The notes under the pieces are model-generated. The model saw only the letters and a program-made list of their open reading frames with translations, was not told the origin of the DNA and did not search any database. Positions 29,828-38,716 of a stretch of 64,000 nucleotides of DNA are shown here, in pieces. Positions within the stretch are counted from its first letter, which is position 1. Each line of letters starts with the position of its first letter. This stretch comes from Sphingomonas xanthus (lineage in GTDB: Bacteria; Pseudomonadota; Alphaproteobacteria; Sphingomonadales; Sphingomonadaceae), in contig NZ_CP041659.1 of NCBI RefSeq assembly GCF_007998985.1, positions 1,228,501-1,292,500 of the forward strand, given 5' to 3'. Made by a program: the position numbers and the translations under genes.

Positions 29828-31281
29828 CCGGCGGCCATCTTCCGCTGGCGGCGGCGCTGGATAGAAGAACCTATCCCCATCGCCTCGCGGTATTTAACGA
29901 CCGTGCGGCGGGCGATATCGATCCCCTGCTCCTTGAGCAGCGCGACGATGCCGTCGTCGGAAAGGACCTCGCGCTCCTCGTCGACGATCGACTTGATCGC
30001 TGCCTTGACCGCTTGGGCCGCGGCGCCTTCGCCATCGTCCGACGCGACTCCGGACCCGAAGAAGAATTTCAGCTCGAACAATCCCTGCTCGCAGGAAAGA
30101 TATTTGTTGGTGGTCACCCGGCTAACGGTCGATTCATGCATTTCAATCGCCTCTGCGACCTTGGCTAGCGTCAGCGGCCTCAGCGACCCGACACCGTCCT
30201 CGAAAAATCCCCGCTGCTGCTTCACGATTTCCGTCGCCACCTTGACGATCGTGCGGGCCCGCTGGTCGAGCGCCTTGACCAGCCAGTTGGCGCTGGCGAG
30301 GCAATCAGTCAGCCAGGCCTTGGACGCCTTGTCCTGGGCACCGGCCTTCAGTTCCGCGTGGTAGCGGCGATTGACCAGCACGCGCGGCAGCGCGGCATTG
30401 TTCAGCTCGATGACCCAGCCATCCCTTCCGCGCCGGATGAACAGGTCCGGCGTGATTGCTTCGGGCTCGCGAATGACGAACCGACAGCCGGGCTTCGGGT
30501 CATAGCTGCGCAGCTCACGGACCATGTCGGAAAGATCGTCTTCATCGACGCCGCAGATCCGGCGCAGGTCGGCCATCCGGCCCTTTGCCAACAGGTCGAG
30601 GTTGGCGATCAGTCGGGCCATTGCCGGATCGTATCGGTCGACCGCCTTCGCCTGCAGGGCGAGGCATTCTTCAAGGTTGCGGGCGGCAATCCCGGGCGGA
30701 TCGAGCGACTGGACCAGCGCCAGCGCCTCTTCCGCTTCGGGCAGGCTCGCGTCGCACTCCTCGGCGATCAGGGACAGTTGTGTTCCGAGATAGCCGGTTT
30801 CTTCCAGCTCCCTGACGATTGCGTCCGCCAGTCGGGCCTGGGTTCCCCCGATGCCGTAAACTTGGCTAAGCAGATGTTCTGCCAGACCTTCATCCCCGCC
30901 TTCGAGCCGGTCGAAGTCGAAAGCTTCGTCCGGGCCGCCGCCGCCGCCGACGTCCGCGAAACTGTCGGATTCCAGCGCGGCTTCGCGCCAATCCATATCG
31001 ATCGGACTATCCTCGGCGCCGCCCAGCTTGCCGATGAGTTCGTCGCTTCCGGTCGGGTCGGCGGCTTCGTCGCCGAACTCGCGGTCCTCGCGCACCAAGA
31101 CCGCACCTTCACCGCCTTCGCCGGGCCGCGCTTCAAGCAATGGATTCTTGGCGATTTCTTCGGCGATGACCGCGTCAAGCTCGAGATTGCTTAGGGCAAG
31201 CAGCTTGATGGCCTGCTGCAACTGCTGGGTCATCACCAGCTGCTGCGAAACGCGAAGGTCGAGACGCGGGCCCAGCCCCAT
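29824..31281 (-). CDS. rpoN: RNA polymerase sigma-54 factor
   Basis: A 485-residue sigma-54. Region I begins MGLGPRLDLRVSQQLVMTQQ with the Gln-rich activator-interacting segment. Region II is acidic (about 55-125). The core-binding region contains DPPGIAARNLEECL. The DNA-binding part ends with the RpoN box ARRTVVKYREAMGI. It directs polymerase to -24/-12 promoters that need an ATP-dependent activator, none of which is in the window. It lies last in the rnd-lptC-lptA-lptB-rpoN series, 18 bases after lptB, the usual alphaproteobacterial and gammaproteobacterial association. Confidence 0.96.
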   Translation of the reverse strand: MGLGPRLDLRVSQQLVMTQQLQQAIKLLALSNLELDAVIAEEIAKNPLLEARPGEGGEGAVLVREDREFGDEAADPTGSDELIGKLGGAEDSPIDMDWREAALESDSFADVGGGGGPDEAFDFDRLEGGDEGLAEHLLSQVYGIGGTQARLADAIVRELEETGYLGTQLSLIAEECDASLPEAEEALALVQSLDPPGIAARNLEECLALQAKAVDRYDPAMARLIANLDLLAKGRMADLRRICGVDEDDLSDMVRELRSYDPKPGCRFVIREPEAITPDLFIRRGRDGWVIELNNAALPRVLVNRRYHAELKAGAQDKASKAWLTDCLASANWLVKALDQRARTIVKVATEIVKQQRGFFEDGVGSLRPLTLAKVAEAIEMHESTVSRVTTNKYLSCEQGLFELKFFFGSGVASDDGEGAAAQAVKAAIKSIVDEEREVLSDDGIVALLKEQGIDIARRTVVKYREAMGIGSSIQRRRQRKMAAG

Positions 31282-31299
31282 GGCCGCTAGTCCTTCACG

Positions 31300-32073
31300 C
31301 TACAGGGCAAAGCTTTCGCCAAGATAGAGGCGGCGGACATTGTCATCGGCGACCAGCGCCTGCGGCGTCCCTTCGAATAGCACCTGCCCATCATAAATGA
31401 TGCAGGCCCGATCGACGATATCCAACGTCTCACGGACATTGTGATCGGTGATCAGCACGCCAATGTCGCGCTGCTTCAAATCCATGACCAAGTGACGGAT
31501 ATCGCTGATGGAAATGGGGTCGATGCCCGCGAAAGGTTCGTCAAGCAGCATTATCGATGGCTCCGCGGCCAATGCGCGGGCGATTTCGCAGCGTCGCCGT
31601 TCGCCGCCCGACAGCGCCATCGCCGGTGAGCTGCGCAGGCCGTTCAGGCCGAACTCGTCGAGCAGTTTCTCCAGCCGCGCCGCCCTCGCCCGGACGTCGG
31701 GTTCCGATATTTCAAGCACCGATCGAATATTCTGTTCGACGGTTAGTCCGCGAAAAATCGAGGTTTCCTGCGGCAGGTAGCCGAGTCCGAGAATGGCACG
31801 CCGGTACATCGGCAAGTCGGTGATGTCGCGGCCGTCGAGGAAGATTCGCCCGGCATCGGGCCGGACCAGCCCCATGACTGAATAGAAGCTGGTCGTCTTG
31901 CCGGCGCCATTGGGTCCGAGCAGGCCGACCACCTCGCCGCGTTCGACATGCAGCGATACGTCGTGAAGGATGGCGCGCTTGTCGTAGCTTTTCGCGATCG
32001 AACGGACTTCAAGGCCGCGCACCCAGGTCGCGCCTTCCGAGGCCCGAGATTCAATGGTGGCCGCTTCGTTCAT
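31300..32073 (-). CDS. lptB: LPS export ABC transporter ATP-binding protein
   Basis: A 257-residue ABC ATPase: Walker [14 protein letters not shown]-loop LGLGYLPQETSIFRGLTV, signature LSGGERRRCEIARAL, Walker B PSIMLLDEPFAGIDP, H-loop LITDHNVRETL. It powers extraction of lipopolysaccharide (or the glycosphingolipid-like envelope lipids reported for some sphingomonads) through LptFG. The DHNVRETL and EPFAGIDPIS signatures separate LptB from other ABC proteins. The start MNEAATIES at 32073 has about 15 extra N-terminal residues. It is downstream of lptA by four bases. Confidence 0.96.
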   Translation of the reverse strand: MNEAATIESRASEGATWVRGLEVRSIAKSYDKRAILHDVSLHVERGEVVGLLGPNGAGKTTSFYSVMGLVRPDAGRIFLDGRDITDLPMYRRAILGLGYLPQETSIFRGLTVEQNIRSVLEISEPDVRARAARLEKLLDEFGLNGLRSSPAMALSGGERRRCEIARALAAEPSIMLLDEPFAGIDPISISDIRHLVMDLKQRDIGVLITDHNVRETLDIVDRACIIYDGQVLFEGTPQALVADDNVRRLYLGESFAL

Positions 32074-32077
32074 GGCC

Positions 32078-32608
32078 TTAATTGGGGCGCTTCGGCACGG
32101 TGAACCGGCCGGTGACCCGGCCTCCACCTTGGTTAACGCCGCGCAGCCCGCCGTCCATCACCGCCCTGCCCGTGTCGAGGTCAATCGTCAGTCTCCCGCC
32201 CGACAGGAAGGAGCCGCCCCGATCGAGCCGGACATTGCCGACCATGGTGATCAGGCCTTGGTCGAGGTCGTAGACCGCAAAATCGCCGCGCGCAGTCTCG
32301 CTGGGACTGGTCACGGTCACACCGCCGCTGGCGTCGATCCGGTTGACGTCGATCCCGTCTTTGCTTGCATATGCCAGAGTCAGCCGCGCCGTGCGCAGTG
32401 TAAGATTGCCCTGCTTCACCACCACATTGCCGGCAAAAATGGCCCGGTCGGACCGGTCCTGCGCCTCGGCGCGGTCGGCGGCAAGGTCGATCGGCGCACG
32501 GCTGTCATGGCCCTTGAGCGCGGAAATGCCTTCCTGCGCCAGGGCCAGGCCGGCACAGGACAGGGCGGCAAGGCCAATCAAAAGACGCTTGGCGTTCATG
32601 ACGATCAT
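32078..32608 (-). CDS. lptA: LPS transport periplasmic protein LptA
   Basis: A 176-residue periplasmic protein with a signal peptide ending near AGLALA. One OstA/LptA beta-jellyroll domain follows: PIDLAADRAEAQDRSDRAIF, VVVKQGNLTLRTARLTL, GVTVTSPSETARGDFAVYDL, LDRGGSFLSGGRLTIDL. It forms the periplasmic bridge that carries LPS from LptBFGC to LptD. The ATG overlaps the lptC stop (ATGA) and GGGGG lies upstream. The order lptC-lptA-lptB agrees with their physical chain. Confidence 0.93.
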   Translation of the reverse strand: MIVMNAKRLLIGLAALSCAGLALAQEGISALKGHDSRAPIDLAADRAEAQDRSDRAIFAGNVVVKQGNLTLRTARLTLAYASKDGIDVNRIDASGGVTVTSPSETARGDFAVYDLDQGLITMVGNVRLDRGGSFLSGGRLTIDLDTGRAVMDGGLRGVNQGGGRVTGRFTVPKRPN

Positions 32609-33243
32609 CTGACGGCCCCCTGCCGAATTTTCAAGCGCACGCCGCCGTCGAGGCTGACGGTCCGCTCGCCAAGGTCAGCTCGTAGCCGGCCAGCCTGGAA
32701 GTCACCAAGCGGCATGGTGCCGCTGACCGGCCCGCTAGATCGCATGGTCCGCTTGTCGAGGTCGATCCGCACATCGCGGGTCGTCAGCCGGTAGCCGTCA
32801 GGGGCCGCGACACGAACCGGGCCGTCGACCAGCATTTCTTCGCCTTCAAGGTCGTAGCGGCCCTTGTTGGCGGCGATTCCGAGCGGCCCTCTGGCAAGAT
32901 CGAGCCGGGCGCGCATTCCCTCGATCATCACGATCGGGACATTGCTTGACTGCTGCAGCGCGCGATCGGCGATAATCTCGAACTTCTGACCGCGATCGTC
33001 TTCACCGACATAACGGGCGGACTCGACCCGCATCCGTTCCTGCGCGCGGTCGACCTCATTCTTGTCGAGCAGGAAACTGACATCGCCCCGCCCGCCGAAG
33101 GGGGCGACCGCAAGCAAGACCAACAGACCGCCAATGATCACCGGCAAGCCGAATTTGACCGCGCGCACGACATGGTCGTGGCGGCTCCCCGGCTCGGCCC
33201 AGTGGCGCTTGATCGCCCGTTCGCGGTTGGCGGCTTCCGACAT
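32605..33243 (-). CDS. lptC: LPS export protein LptC
   Basis: A 212-residue protein with one N-terminal membrane anchor (about 32-50, GLPVIIGGLLVLLAVAPF) and a periplasmic LptC beta-jellyroll (DNA-inferred segments RYVGEDDRGQKFEIIADRAL, ANKGRYDLEGEEMLVDGPV, TTRDVRIDLDKRTMRSSGPV). It links LptBFG to LptA. The fold is recognisable by pattern more than by identity. Position between rnd and lptA supports the call. The start follows the rnd stop by three bases. Confidence 0.9.
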   Translation of the reverse strand: MSEAANRERAIKRHWAEPGSRHDHVVRAVKFGLPVIIGGLLVLLAVAPFGGRGDVSFLLDKNEVDRAQERMRVESARYVGEDDRGQKFEIIADRALQQSSNVPIVMIEGMRARLDLARGPLGIAANKGRYDLEGEEMLVDGPVRVAAPDGYRLTTRDVRIDLDKRTMRSSGPVSGTMPLGDFQAGRLRADLGERTVSLDGGVRLKIRQGAVR

Positions 33244-33246
33244 GGC

Positions 33247-33870
33247 TTAGCTATGCGCAAAAATATCCTGCTCGGCCCAGCCGGCCAGATCGAGAAGCGC
33301 CCGGGCCGGGAGGAAATCGAAGCAGGCCTGCGCAAGCTCGGTCCGGCCCTCGCGCTCGAGCCGAGTATCGAGTTGCTCCTTTAGTCGGTGAAGGTAGCGC
33401 ACATCGCTGGCGGCATATTCGCGCTGAGCGTCATTGATTTCCGGCGCGCCCCAGTCGCTGGTCTGCTGCTGCTTGCTAAGATCGGTCGCCAGCATTTCCT
33501 TGACTAGCTCCTTCAGCCCATGCCGGTCGGTGTAGGTGCGGACCAGTTTGGATGCGGTGCGGGTGCAGTAGAGCGGAGTCGCCATTACGCCCAGGTAGGC
33601 ACGGATGATCGCCACGTCGAAGCGCGCGAAATGGTAAAGCTTGAGCCGCCCCGAATCGGCGAGGAGCGCACGCAGGTTGGGCGCCGCATAATCGCTATCC
33701 GGACCGAAGCGCACCAGATGCTCGTTCGGGCCGCCGTCACTCAATTGGACGAGGCACAGCCTGTCGCGCCCGGGCATCAGGCCCATCGCCTCGGTATCGA
33801 CCGCGATCGCCGCGCCGGCGGCGAAAAGGTCGGTGGTAGGCAAGTCTTCTTCGTGGAAATGAATGGCCAT
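33247..33870 (-). CDS. rnd: Ribonuclease D-like 3'-5' exonuclease
   Basis: About 207 residues containing only the DEDDy exonuclease domain: VDTEAMGLMPGRDRLCLVQ (motif I), YHFARFDVAII (motif II) and YAASDVRYLHRL (motif III with Tyr). The C-terminal HRDC domains of E. coli RNase D are absent, so this is the short alphaproteobacterial form. It would trim 3' ends of small RNAs. The start MAIHFHEEDLP at 33870 is chosen. An in-frame extension to 33921 lacks homology. It heads the lpt-rpoN operon. Confidence 0.92.
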   Translation of the reverse strand: MAIHFHEEDLPTTDLFAAGAAIAVDTEAMGLMPGRDRLCLVQLSDGGPNEHLVRFGPDSDYAAPNLRALLADSGRLKLYHFARFDVAIIRAYLGVMATPLYCTRTASKLVRTYTDRHGLKELVKEMLATDLSKQQQTSDWGAPEINDAQREYAASDVRYLHRLKEQLDTRLEREGRTELAQACFDFLPARALLDLAGWAEQDIFAHS

Positions 33871-34114
33871 GACGTTCCCGATTTTATGAACCACCCTGCC
33901 TGAACCGGCGGTGACGTCCATTGTTTTGCTATCCCTCTAGTCGCATCGGGGCGCTGCTTGCCAGCCTTAACCATGGAATCACTAGGAGCGACGCCATTTT
34001 TCCTGTAGGGACGCAATCGTGCGCGTGGTGATTCCGCGCGTGCGGCCGGTCGCGCCGTGGGCCCAGCGCGTTGGTTCTGAGATTTTAGGGCATAAGAGAG
34101 TTTGGATTTTCTGC

Positions 34115-34972
<858 letters not shown>

Positions 34973-34997
34973 GGCTTAGCAGCAAGCAAGTTCGATG

Positions 34998-35029
34998 GGC
35001 CCGTCCGGAGCGATCCGGGCGGGCCTTTT
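34998..35029. terminator. Rho-independent terminator between the cold-shock and ligase genes
   Basis: GGCCCGTCCGGA (34998-35009) pairs with TCCGGGCGGGCC (35014-35025), 12 pairs with one G-U, loop GCGA, followed by TTTT. It lies 25 bases after the cold-shock stop and its T-run touches the last base of the convergent ligase gene. This is one of the few convergent junctions here that has a terminator. Confidence 0.88.
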
Positions 35030-36612
35030 CATGTCGCCAGCGCAAGCAGCGTGGCGATCTGATCGGCCTCATGCGCCGGCTTGTCGTCGCGGATTCGGTT
35101 TATTCGCGGAAAACGCATCGCCAACCCGGACTTGTGGCGCTTGCTGGCGTGAATCGAATCGAAGGCGACTTCCAGTACAAGCTCGCGCTCGACCTCCCGA
35201 ACGGGCCCGAAGCGATTTACGGTATGGGTCCGAACGAACCGGTCGAGCCACCTCAATTCTTCGTCGGTAAAGCCGAAATAGGCCTTGCCCACCGGCAATA
35301 GCTCGCCGTCGTCGGTCCAGCAGCCGAAGGTGTAATCGCTATAATAGCTGGAGCGTTTGCCCGACCCGCGCTGGGCATACATGAGGACGCAGTCCGCCGT
35401 CAGCGGATCGCGTTTCCACTTGTACCACAAGCCGGCCCGGCGCCCGGCGACATAGGGCGAGTCGCGGCGCTTGAGCATCAGCCCTTCGACACCATCCTCG
35501 CGGGTTCCCGCGCGCATCTCCTCCAGCGCCTCGAAGCTGCCGGCTTCGATCAGGCTCGACAGGTCGAACCGGTCGCGATCGAGCATGGGCACGAACGCCT
35601 CCAGACGCTGCCGTCGTTCGGTCCACGACAATTCCCGCAGATCCTGGTCGCCAAGAAACAGCGCGTCGTAGAGTCGCACGAATGCCGGCGATTGGTCGCG
35701 CATCTTGGCACTGACGGTCTTTCGACCCAGACGCTGCTGAAGCGCATTGAAGCTTCCGGCCGCGCCGCCCTGGGAATCGCCCCGAACCAGAAGCTCACCG
35801 TCCAGCACCGCGGTCGTGTGGAAGGCTTCGGCGACGTCCGGGAAACTTGTAGAGATGTCGTCGCCGGTGCGGCTGTAGAGCCGGGTCTGGCCGCCGGCAT
35901 GAACAAGCTGGACGCGGATCCCGTCCCATTTCCACTCGGCGGCATAGTCGGCGAGGTCGACCCTCTTATCCTCGAGCGGATGCGCCAGCATGAAAGGGCG
36001 GAAAACGGGCACGTCGTGGACGGTCGGTTGCGGCGCTCGGCCTTCGCCCCAGGCGAACAATTCGGCATAGGGTGGTTTCAGCCCGTGCCAGACCTCCTCG
36101 ACCTGCTCGACATCGATTTCGAAAGCGTCGGCAAGGGCCTGCTTGGCCAACCTGGACGAAATGCCGACGCGCAATGCGCCCGTCGCCAGTTTCAGCAAGG
36201 CGAACCGGCCCGAAGGATCAAGATGATCGAGCATCTCGGCGAGGATCGCGGGCGCATCGGTCCGGCTCGCCAGCCTGAGCCGCTCGACCGCCGCGCTGAT
36301 GGGTAGGGTGCCGTCGTCGATGGCGCATTCTGCTCCATGTGGGGCGGGCCAGAGCAGCGACACCGTTTCGGCCATATCGCCGACGAAATCGCGGCTCATC
36401 TTGAGGAGGACCGGATCGATCCGTTCTTCGGCAAGCGCGCGAACCTGCGCCGGCTTCACTGCGGGGATGTCGAGGGTTCCAGTCAGCGCCGCAAGGGCAA
36501 CGCCCCGGTCTGGGTCGGGAGCCGTCTTGAGATAGTCACCGATCAGTCGCAGCTTGCTGTTGCGCGATCTCGTATAAACGAGGTCGTCGAGAAGTTGGGC
36601 AAAAGCACGCAT
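35029..36612 (-). CDS. ATP-dependent DNA ligase (LigC/Lig-B type)
   Basis: A 527-residue ligase. An N-terminal DNA-binding domain is followed by the nucleotidyltransferase core, with catalytic Lys in EWKWDGIRVQL (about residue 215), then VLDGELLVRG, EGLMLKRRDSPYVAGRR and WYKWKRDPLTADCVLM. The OB domain carries the ADCVLMYA and GKAYFGFTDEEL segments. Bacteria use such ligases in repair, alongside NAD-dependent LigA. Elsewhere this subfamily sits with an Lhr-type helicase, an exonuclease and the PdeM nuclease. None of these is adjacent here, so the gene is solitary. The start MRAFAQLLDDL is at 36612. The longer frame overlaps dps. Confidence 0.93.
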   Translation of the reverse strand: MRAFAQLLDDLVYTRSRNSKLRLIGDYLKTAPDPDRGVALAALTGTLDIPAVKPAQVRALAEERIDPVLLKMSRDFVGDMAETVSLLWPAPHGAECAIDDGTLPISAAVERLRLASRTDAPAILAEMLDHLDPSGRFALLKLATGALRVGISSRLAKQALADAFEIDVEQVEEVWHGLKPPYAELFAWGEGRAPQPTVHDVPVFRPFMLAHPLEDKRVDLADYAAEWKWDGIRVQLVHAGGQTRLYSRTGDDISTSFPDVAEAFHTTAVLDGELLVRGDSQGGAAGSFNALQQRLGRKTVSAKMRDQSPAFVRLYDALFLGDQDLRELSWTERRQRLEAFVPMLDRDRFDLSSLIEAGSFEALEEMRAGTREDGVEGLMLKRRDSPYVAGRRAGLWYKWKRDPLTADCVLMYAQRGSGKRSSYYSDYTFGCWTDDGELLPVGKAYFGFTDEELRWLDRFVRTHTVNRFGPVREVERELVLEVAFDSIHASKRHKSGLAMRFPRINRIRDDKPAHEADQIATLLALAT

Positions 36613-36700
36613 CAGGCGACCGCAGATGTGGTTCCGAAGTGTCCGTGCATCGAACAGGCCAATGTCCTTTGCTGGGCGTTTGGTGCCTGCGGGGCGGGGT

Positions 36701-37198
36701 TCAGCCGTTCTGCGCGGATTCGAACAGGAACCAAGCGCGCTGTTCGGCGGCGTCGGTCCATTCGTCGATAATCGCCGAGGTGGCATTATCCTTGGCGGTA
36801 TCGGCCAGGTCCTTGGCGGCGCGAAGCTGTTCGACCAGCGCAAGATTGTCGTCGCGCAGCTCTTTCAGCATGTCCTTGGCACTGACGAATCCGCGGTCAT
36901 TGTCATCGATCGTCTGCCGGCGCGAGATATCGCCAATCGAGCGCAGCGTCGTGCCGCCGATCTTGCGCACCCGCTCGGCGATCTGATCGGTGGTGCCGAG
37001 AATCTGCGCGGCCTGTTCGTCAAACAGCAGGTGATAGTCCCGGAAATGCGGGCCCGAGACATGCCAGTGGAAATTCTTGGTCTTGAGATAGAGGGCGTAG
37101 CTGTCGGCGAGGATGCCATTGAGTGCCGCAGCCACGTCGCGGGCCTGGTTGGTTTTCAGATCGGTCGGGGTCGCCAGCTTGGGCGCGGCATCGGACAT
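36701..37198 (-). CDS. dps: Dps/ferritin-like DNA-protection protein
   Basis: A 165-residue Dps family protein with a four-helix bundle. The ferroxidase ligands appear in KNFHWHVSGPHFRDYHLLFDEQAAQI-type text split as NFHWHVSGPHF, DYHLLFDEQ and the later DDNLALVEQLRAA. A basic N-terminus may bind DNA. It forms dodecamers that oxidise Fe(II) with peroxide and shield DNA. It lies 88 bases upstream of the DNA ligase on the same strand, so oxidative-damage protection and DNA sealing may share a transcript. A weak EcfG-like promoter lies upstream. Confidence 0.93.
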   Translation of the reverse strand: MSDAAPKLATPTDLKTNQARDVAAALNGILADSYALYLKTKNFHWHVSGPHFRDYHLLFDEQAAQILGTTDQIAERVRKIGGTTLRSIGDISRRQTIDDNDRGFVSAKDMLKELRDDNLALVEQLRAAKDLADTAKDNATSAIIDEWTDAAEQRAWFLFESAQNG

Positions 37199-37229
37199 CG
37201 TTTCGTCTCCGGTCTTGGTTTATTAACCC

Positions 37230-37254
37230 AACCGATCGAACGACAAAAGGTTCG
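37230..37254 (-). promoter_or_regulatory. Weak EcfG-like promoter candidate upstream of dps
   Basis: On the minus strand CGAAC (37254-37250), 16 bases and GGTT (37233-37230) resemble GGAAC-N16-CGTT with one mismatch in each box. dps genes belong to the general stress regulon in several alphaproteobacteria, which is the main reason to list it. Confidence 0.3.
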
Positions 37255-37282
37255 CTGCAGCCGATCAATTTCGCGTCTGGCG

Positions 37283-37597
37283 CTAATGGAGTTGAATCGC
37301 CAGCGCGGCGAGAATCGATTCGCGGTCGTGCGCTGGGTTGTCGCTGACCAAGGCCTCGCCCATGTGCGACAGGCAGGCCCGCGTCGCAGTCCGATGGCCC
37401 GGCATCAGGGCGTGATGGGCGCCATAATCGGCCAAGCCCTCGAGCGCGGCCATGCCATATTCAGAGGCAAGGCTGCGGATTGCCTCCATCCGGGCGGCGA
37501 TGTCGACCGGCTTCAGGCTGGCCACGCGCTGCTCGATCTCGCTGATTCGCTCGCCGATGCGCGTGCGGACGACGCTCAGGGATTCGGGGGCGGGCAT
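37283..37597 (-). CDS. Small helical protein of unknown function
   Basis: A 104-residue protein beginning MPAPESLSVVRTRIGERISE. It is predicted almost entirely helical, with two heptad-like segments (RIGERISEIEQRVASLK and DIAARMEAIRSLASEYG). Next come the segment HHALMPGHRTATRACLSHMG and the tail AHDRESILAALAIQLH. There are no membrane segments, signal peptide or Cys pairs. I do not recognise a family. It is transcribed toward dps with an 84-base gap. Codon usage resembles that of its neighbours, so it is probably a real gene restricted to sphingomonads. Confidence 0.65.
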   Translation of the reverse strand: MPAPESLSVVRTRIGERISEIEQRVASLKPVDIAARMEAIRSLASEYGMAALEGLADYGAHHALMPGHRTATRACLSHMGEALVSDNPAHDRESILAALAIQLH

Positions 37598-37676
37598 AAG
37601 CGATTCTCCGTAATTCGGAGAGATTTGCTGAAAATGGTTAACGGAGCGTCAAAGCCGGTCTTTTGGGCCCTTCGCC

Positions 37677-37737
37677 TTGACAAAGCGGCGCCCTCCCGTC
37701 ATGGGGCGCGGGTTCGGGCGGCGTTATGCGCCGCCTT
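37677..37737 (+). promoter_or_regulatory. rpmG promoter -35 box and leader hairpin
   Basis: A perfect TTGACA at 37677-37682 is the best -35 hexamer of the window. The -10 box is poor in A+T (near 37699-37705). Downstream, GGCGGCG (37717-37723) pairs perfectly with CGCCGCC (37729-37735) over a five-base loop, followed by TTCATATTTT and, 30 bases on, the rpmG ATG. This might be an attenuator or autoregulatory structure of the L33 leader. Confidence 0.45.
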
Positions 37738-37766
37738 CATATTTTCAGCTTTGCAGGATTCTCGCG

Positions 37767-37934
37767 ATGGCCAAGCCGGCAACCGTCAAGATTAAGCTCG
37801 TCAGCACCGCTGACACGGGCTTCTTCTATGTGACCAAGAAGAACCCGCGCAACCAGACCGAGAAGATGTCGTTTCGCAAGTACGACCCGGTCGCGCGGAA
37901 GCATGTCGAATTCAAGGAAGCCAAGATCAAGTAA
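37767..37934 (+). CDS. rpmG: 50S ribosomal protein L33
   Basis: A 55-residue L33: [39 protein letters not shown], ending VEFKEAKIK. This is the zinc-free form, since none of the four Cys of C+ paralogues is present. It belongs to the large ribosomal subunit near the E site. The start MAKP is at 37767. The gene is monocistronic, faces divK convergently, and is preceded by the leader hairpin at 37717-37735. Confidence 0.97.
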   Translation: MAKPATVKIKLVSTADTGFFYVTKKNPRNQTEKMSFRKYDPVARKHVEFKEAKIK

Positions 37935-37975
37935 TCCCTCCGGGGAGCCGCGGACGCGTTCCGGGCTGATCTTCG

Positions 37976-38398
37976 TTATGCCTGTATCGGGGCGGCTCCA
38001 TGATTGGGGCCGCCCGATTCATGTCCGACGGGTCCGGCTGCCAACAGCTCGTCGACCGTTTCGGCAAAACGAACCACCGAAATCGGTTTCGACACATAGG
38101 CCTGGGCTCCCGCCGCGCGGATGCGCTCATCGTCGCCTTGCGCCGAATAGGCGGTCACCGCCATGATCGGGACATGCGCCAATTCCGCGTCGGCGCGAAG
38201 TTGCTGCATCAGCTCAATGCCGGTGACATAGGGTAGCTGGATGTCGGTGATGACGAGATCAGGGCGGAAGGCGCGGGCGGCCTCAAGCGCCTCGCGACTG
38301 TCGGTCACGGGCTGCGTTTCATGGCCGTGTGCGTTCAACAGATCGCAGAACAGCTTGATGTTGAGGGCATTGTCCTCGACAACCAGGATCTTGGCCAC
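37976..38398 (-). CDS. divK: Single-domain response regulator DivK
   Basis: About 140 residues, a stand-alone receiver domain: AKILVVEDNALNIKLFCDLL with the acidic pocket, phospho-acceptor Asp in DLVITDIQLPYVTGIEL, Thr in VPIMAVTAYSAQGDD and Lys in YVSKPISVVRFAE. The NALNIKLFCDLL sequence after the acidic pocket is diagnostic of alphaproteobacterial DivK, which controls CckA-CtrA cell-cycle signalling through DivL, DivJ and PleC. The start is GTG 38398, with GGGGGA about ten bases upstream. The Ala/Gly/Pro C-terminal tail of about 20 residues is longer than in Caulobacter. The PleD partner is not in the window. Confidence 0.93.
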   Translation of the reverse strand: MAKILVVEDNALNIKLFCDLLNAHGHETQPVTDSREALEAARAFRPDLVITDIQLPYVTGIELMQQLRADAELAHVPIMAVTAYSAQGDDERIRAAGAQAYVSKPISVVRFAETVDELLAAGPVGHESGGPNHGAAPIQA

Positions 38399-38431
38399 TC
38401 GAACGTTTCCCCCTTGCAGAAATCCTAGGCG

Positions 38432-38716
38432 ATGTTGAGCCACCACACAAATCGTCCGCTCGTCGATGCCGAGGCGCTTGCCCTGGCCGCGCTTGCTGCG
38501 ACCCTTTCAGACGAACGTCGCGCGGTTCGGTTCCTCGACATCACCGGGATCGATGCCGATGGCCTTCGCGAACGCGTCGGCGCCGGCGATAGCGGCCTGC
38601 TCGCGGCGGTTCTGATGTTCCTTGAAAATCATGAACCGGACCTGCTGGCGGTTGCCGGCACGATGGGCGTTGCCCCCTCCGACCTGGTCGCTGCCCGATC
38701 GCAACTGGAGCGATGA
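38432..38716 (+). CDS. DUF3572 family protein
   Basis: A 94-residue protein matching DUF3572, a small all-helical family almost confined to alphaproteobacteria: LVDAEALALAALAATLSD, RFLDITGIDADGLRERVG, LLAAVLMFLENHEPDLLAVA and a short tail. Function unknown. In many genomes it is next to divK, as here, divergently with only a 33-base gap. That conserved neighbourhood hints at a cell-cycle link, but no mechanism can be read. Its stop overlaps the HAD gene start. Confidence 0.85.
   Translation: MLSHHTNRPLVDAEALALAALAATLSDERRAVRFLDITGIDADGLRERVGAGDSGLLAAVLMFLENHEPDLLAVAGTMGVAPSDLVAARSQLER

Noticed and set aside
34019..34114. GTG-started N-terminal extension of the cold-shock protein
   Set aside because: The 32 added residues (starting MRVVIPRVRP) do not resemble the Gly-rich start of such proteins. 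The ATG at 34115 gives a natural N-terminus. It may be part of the leader.
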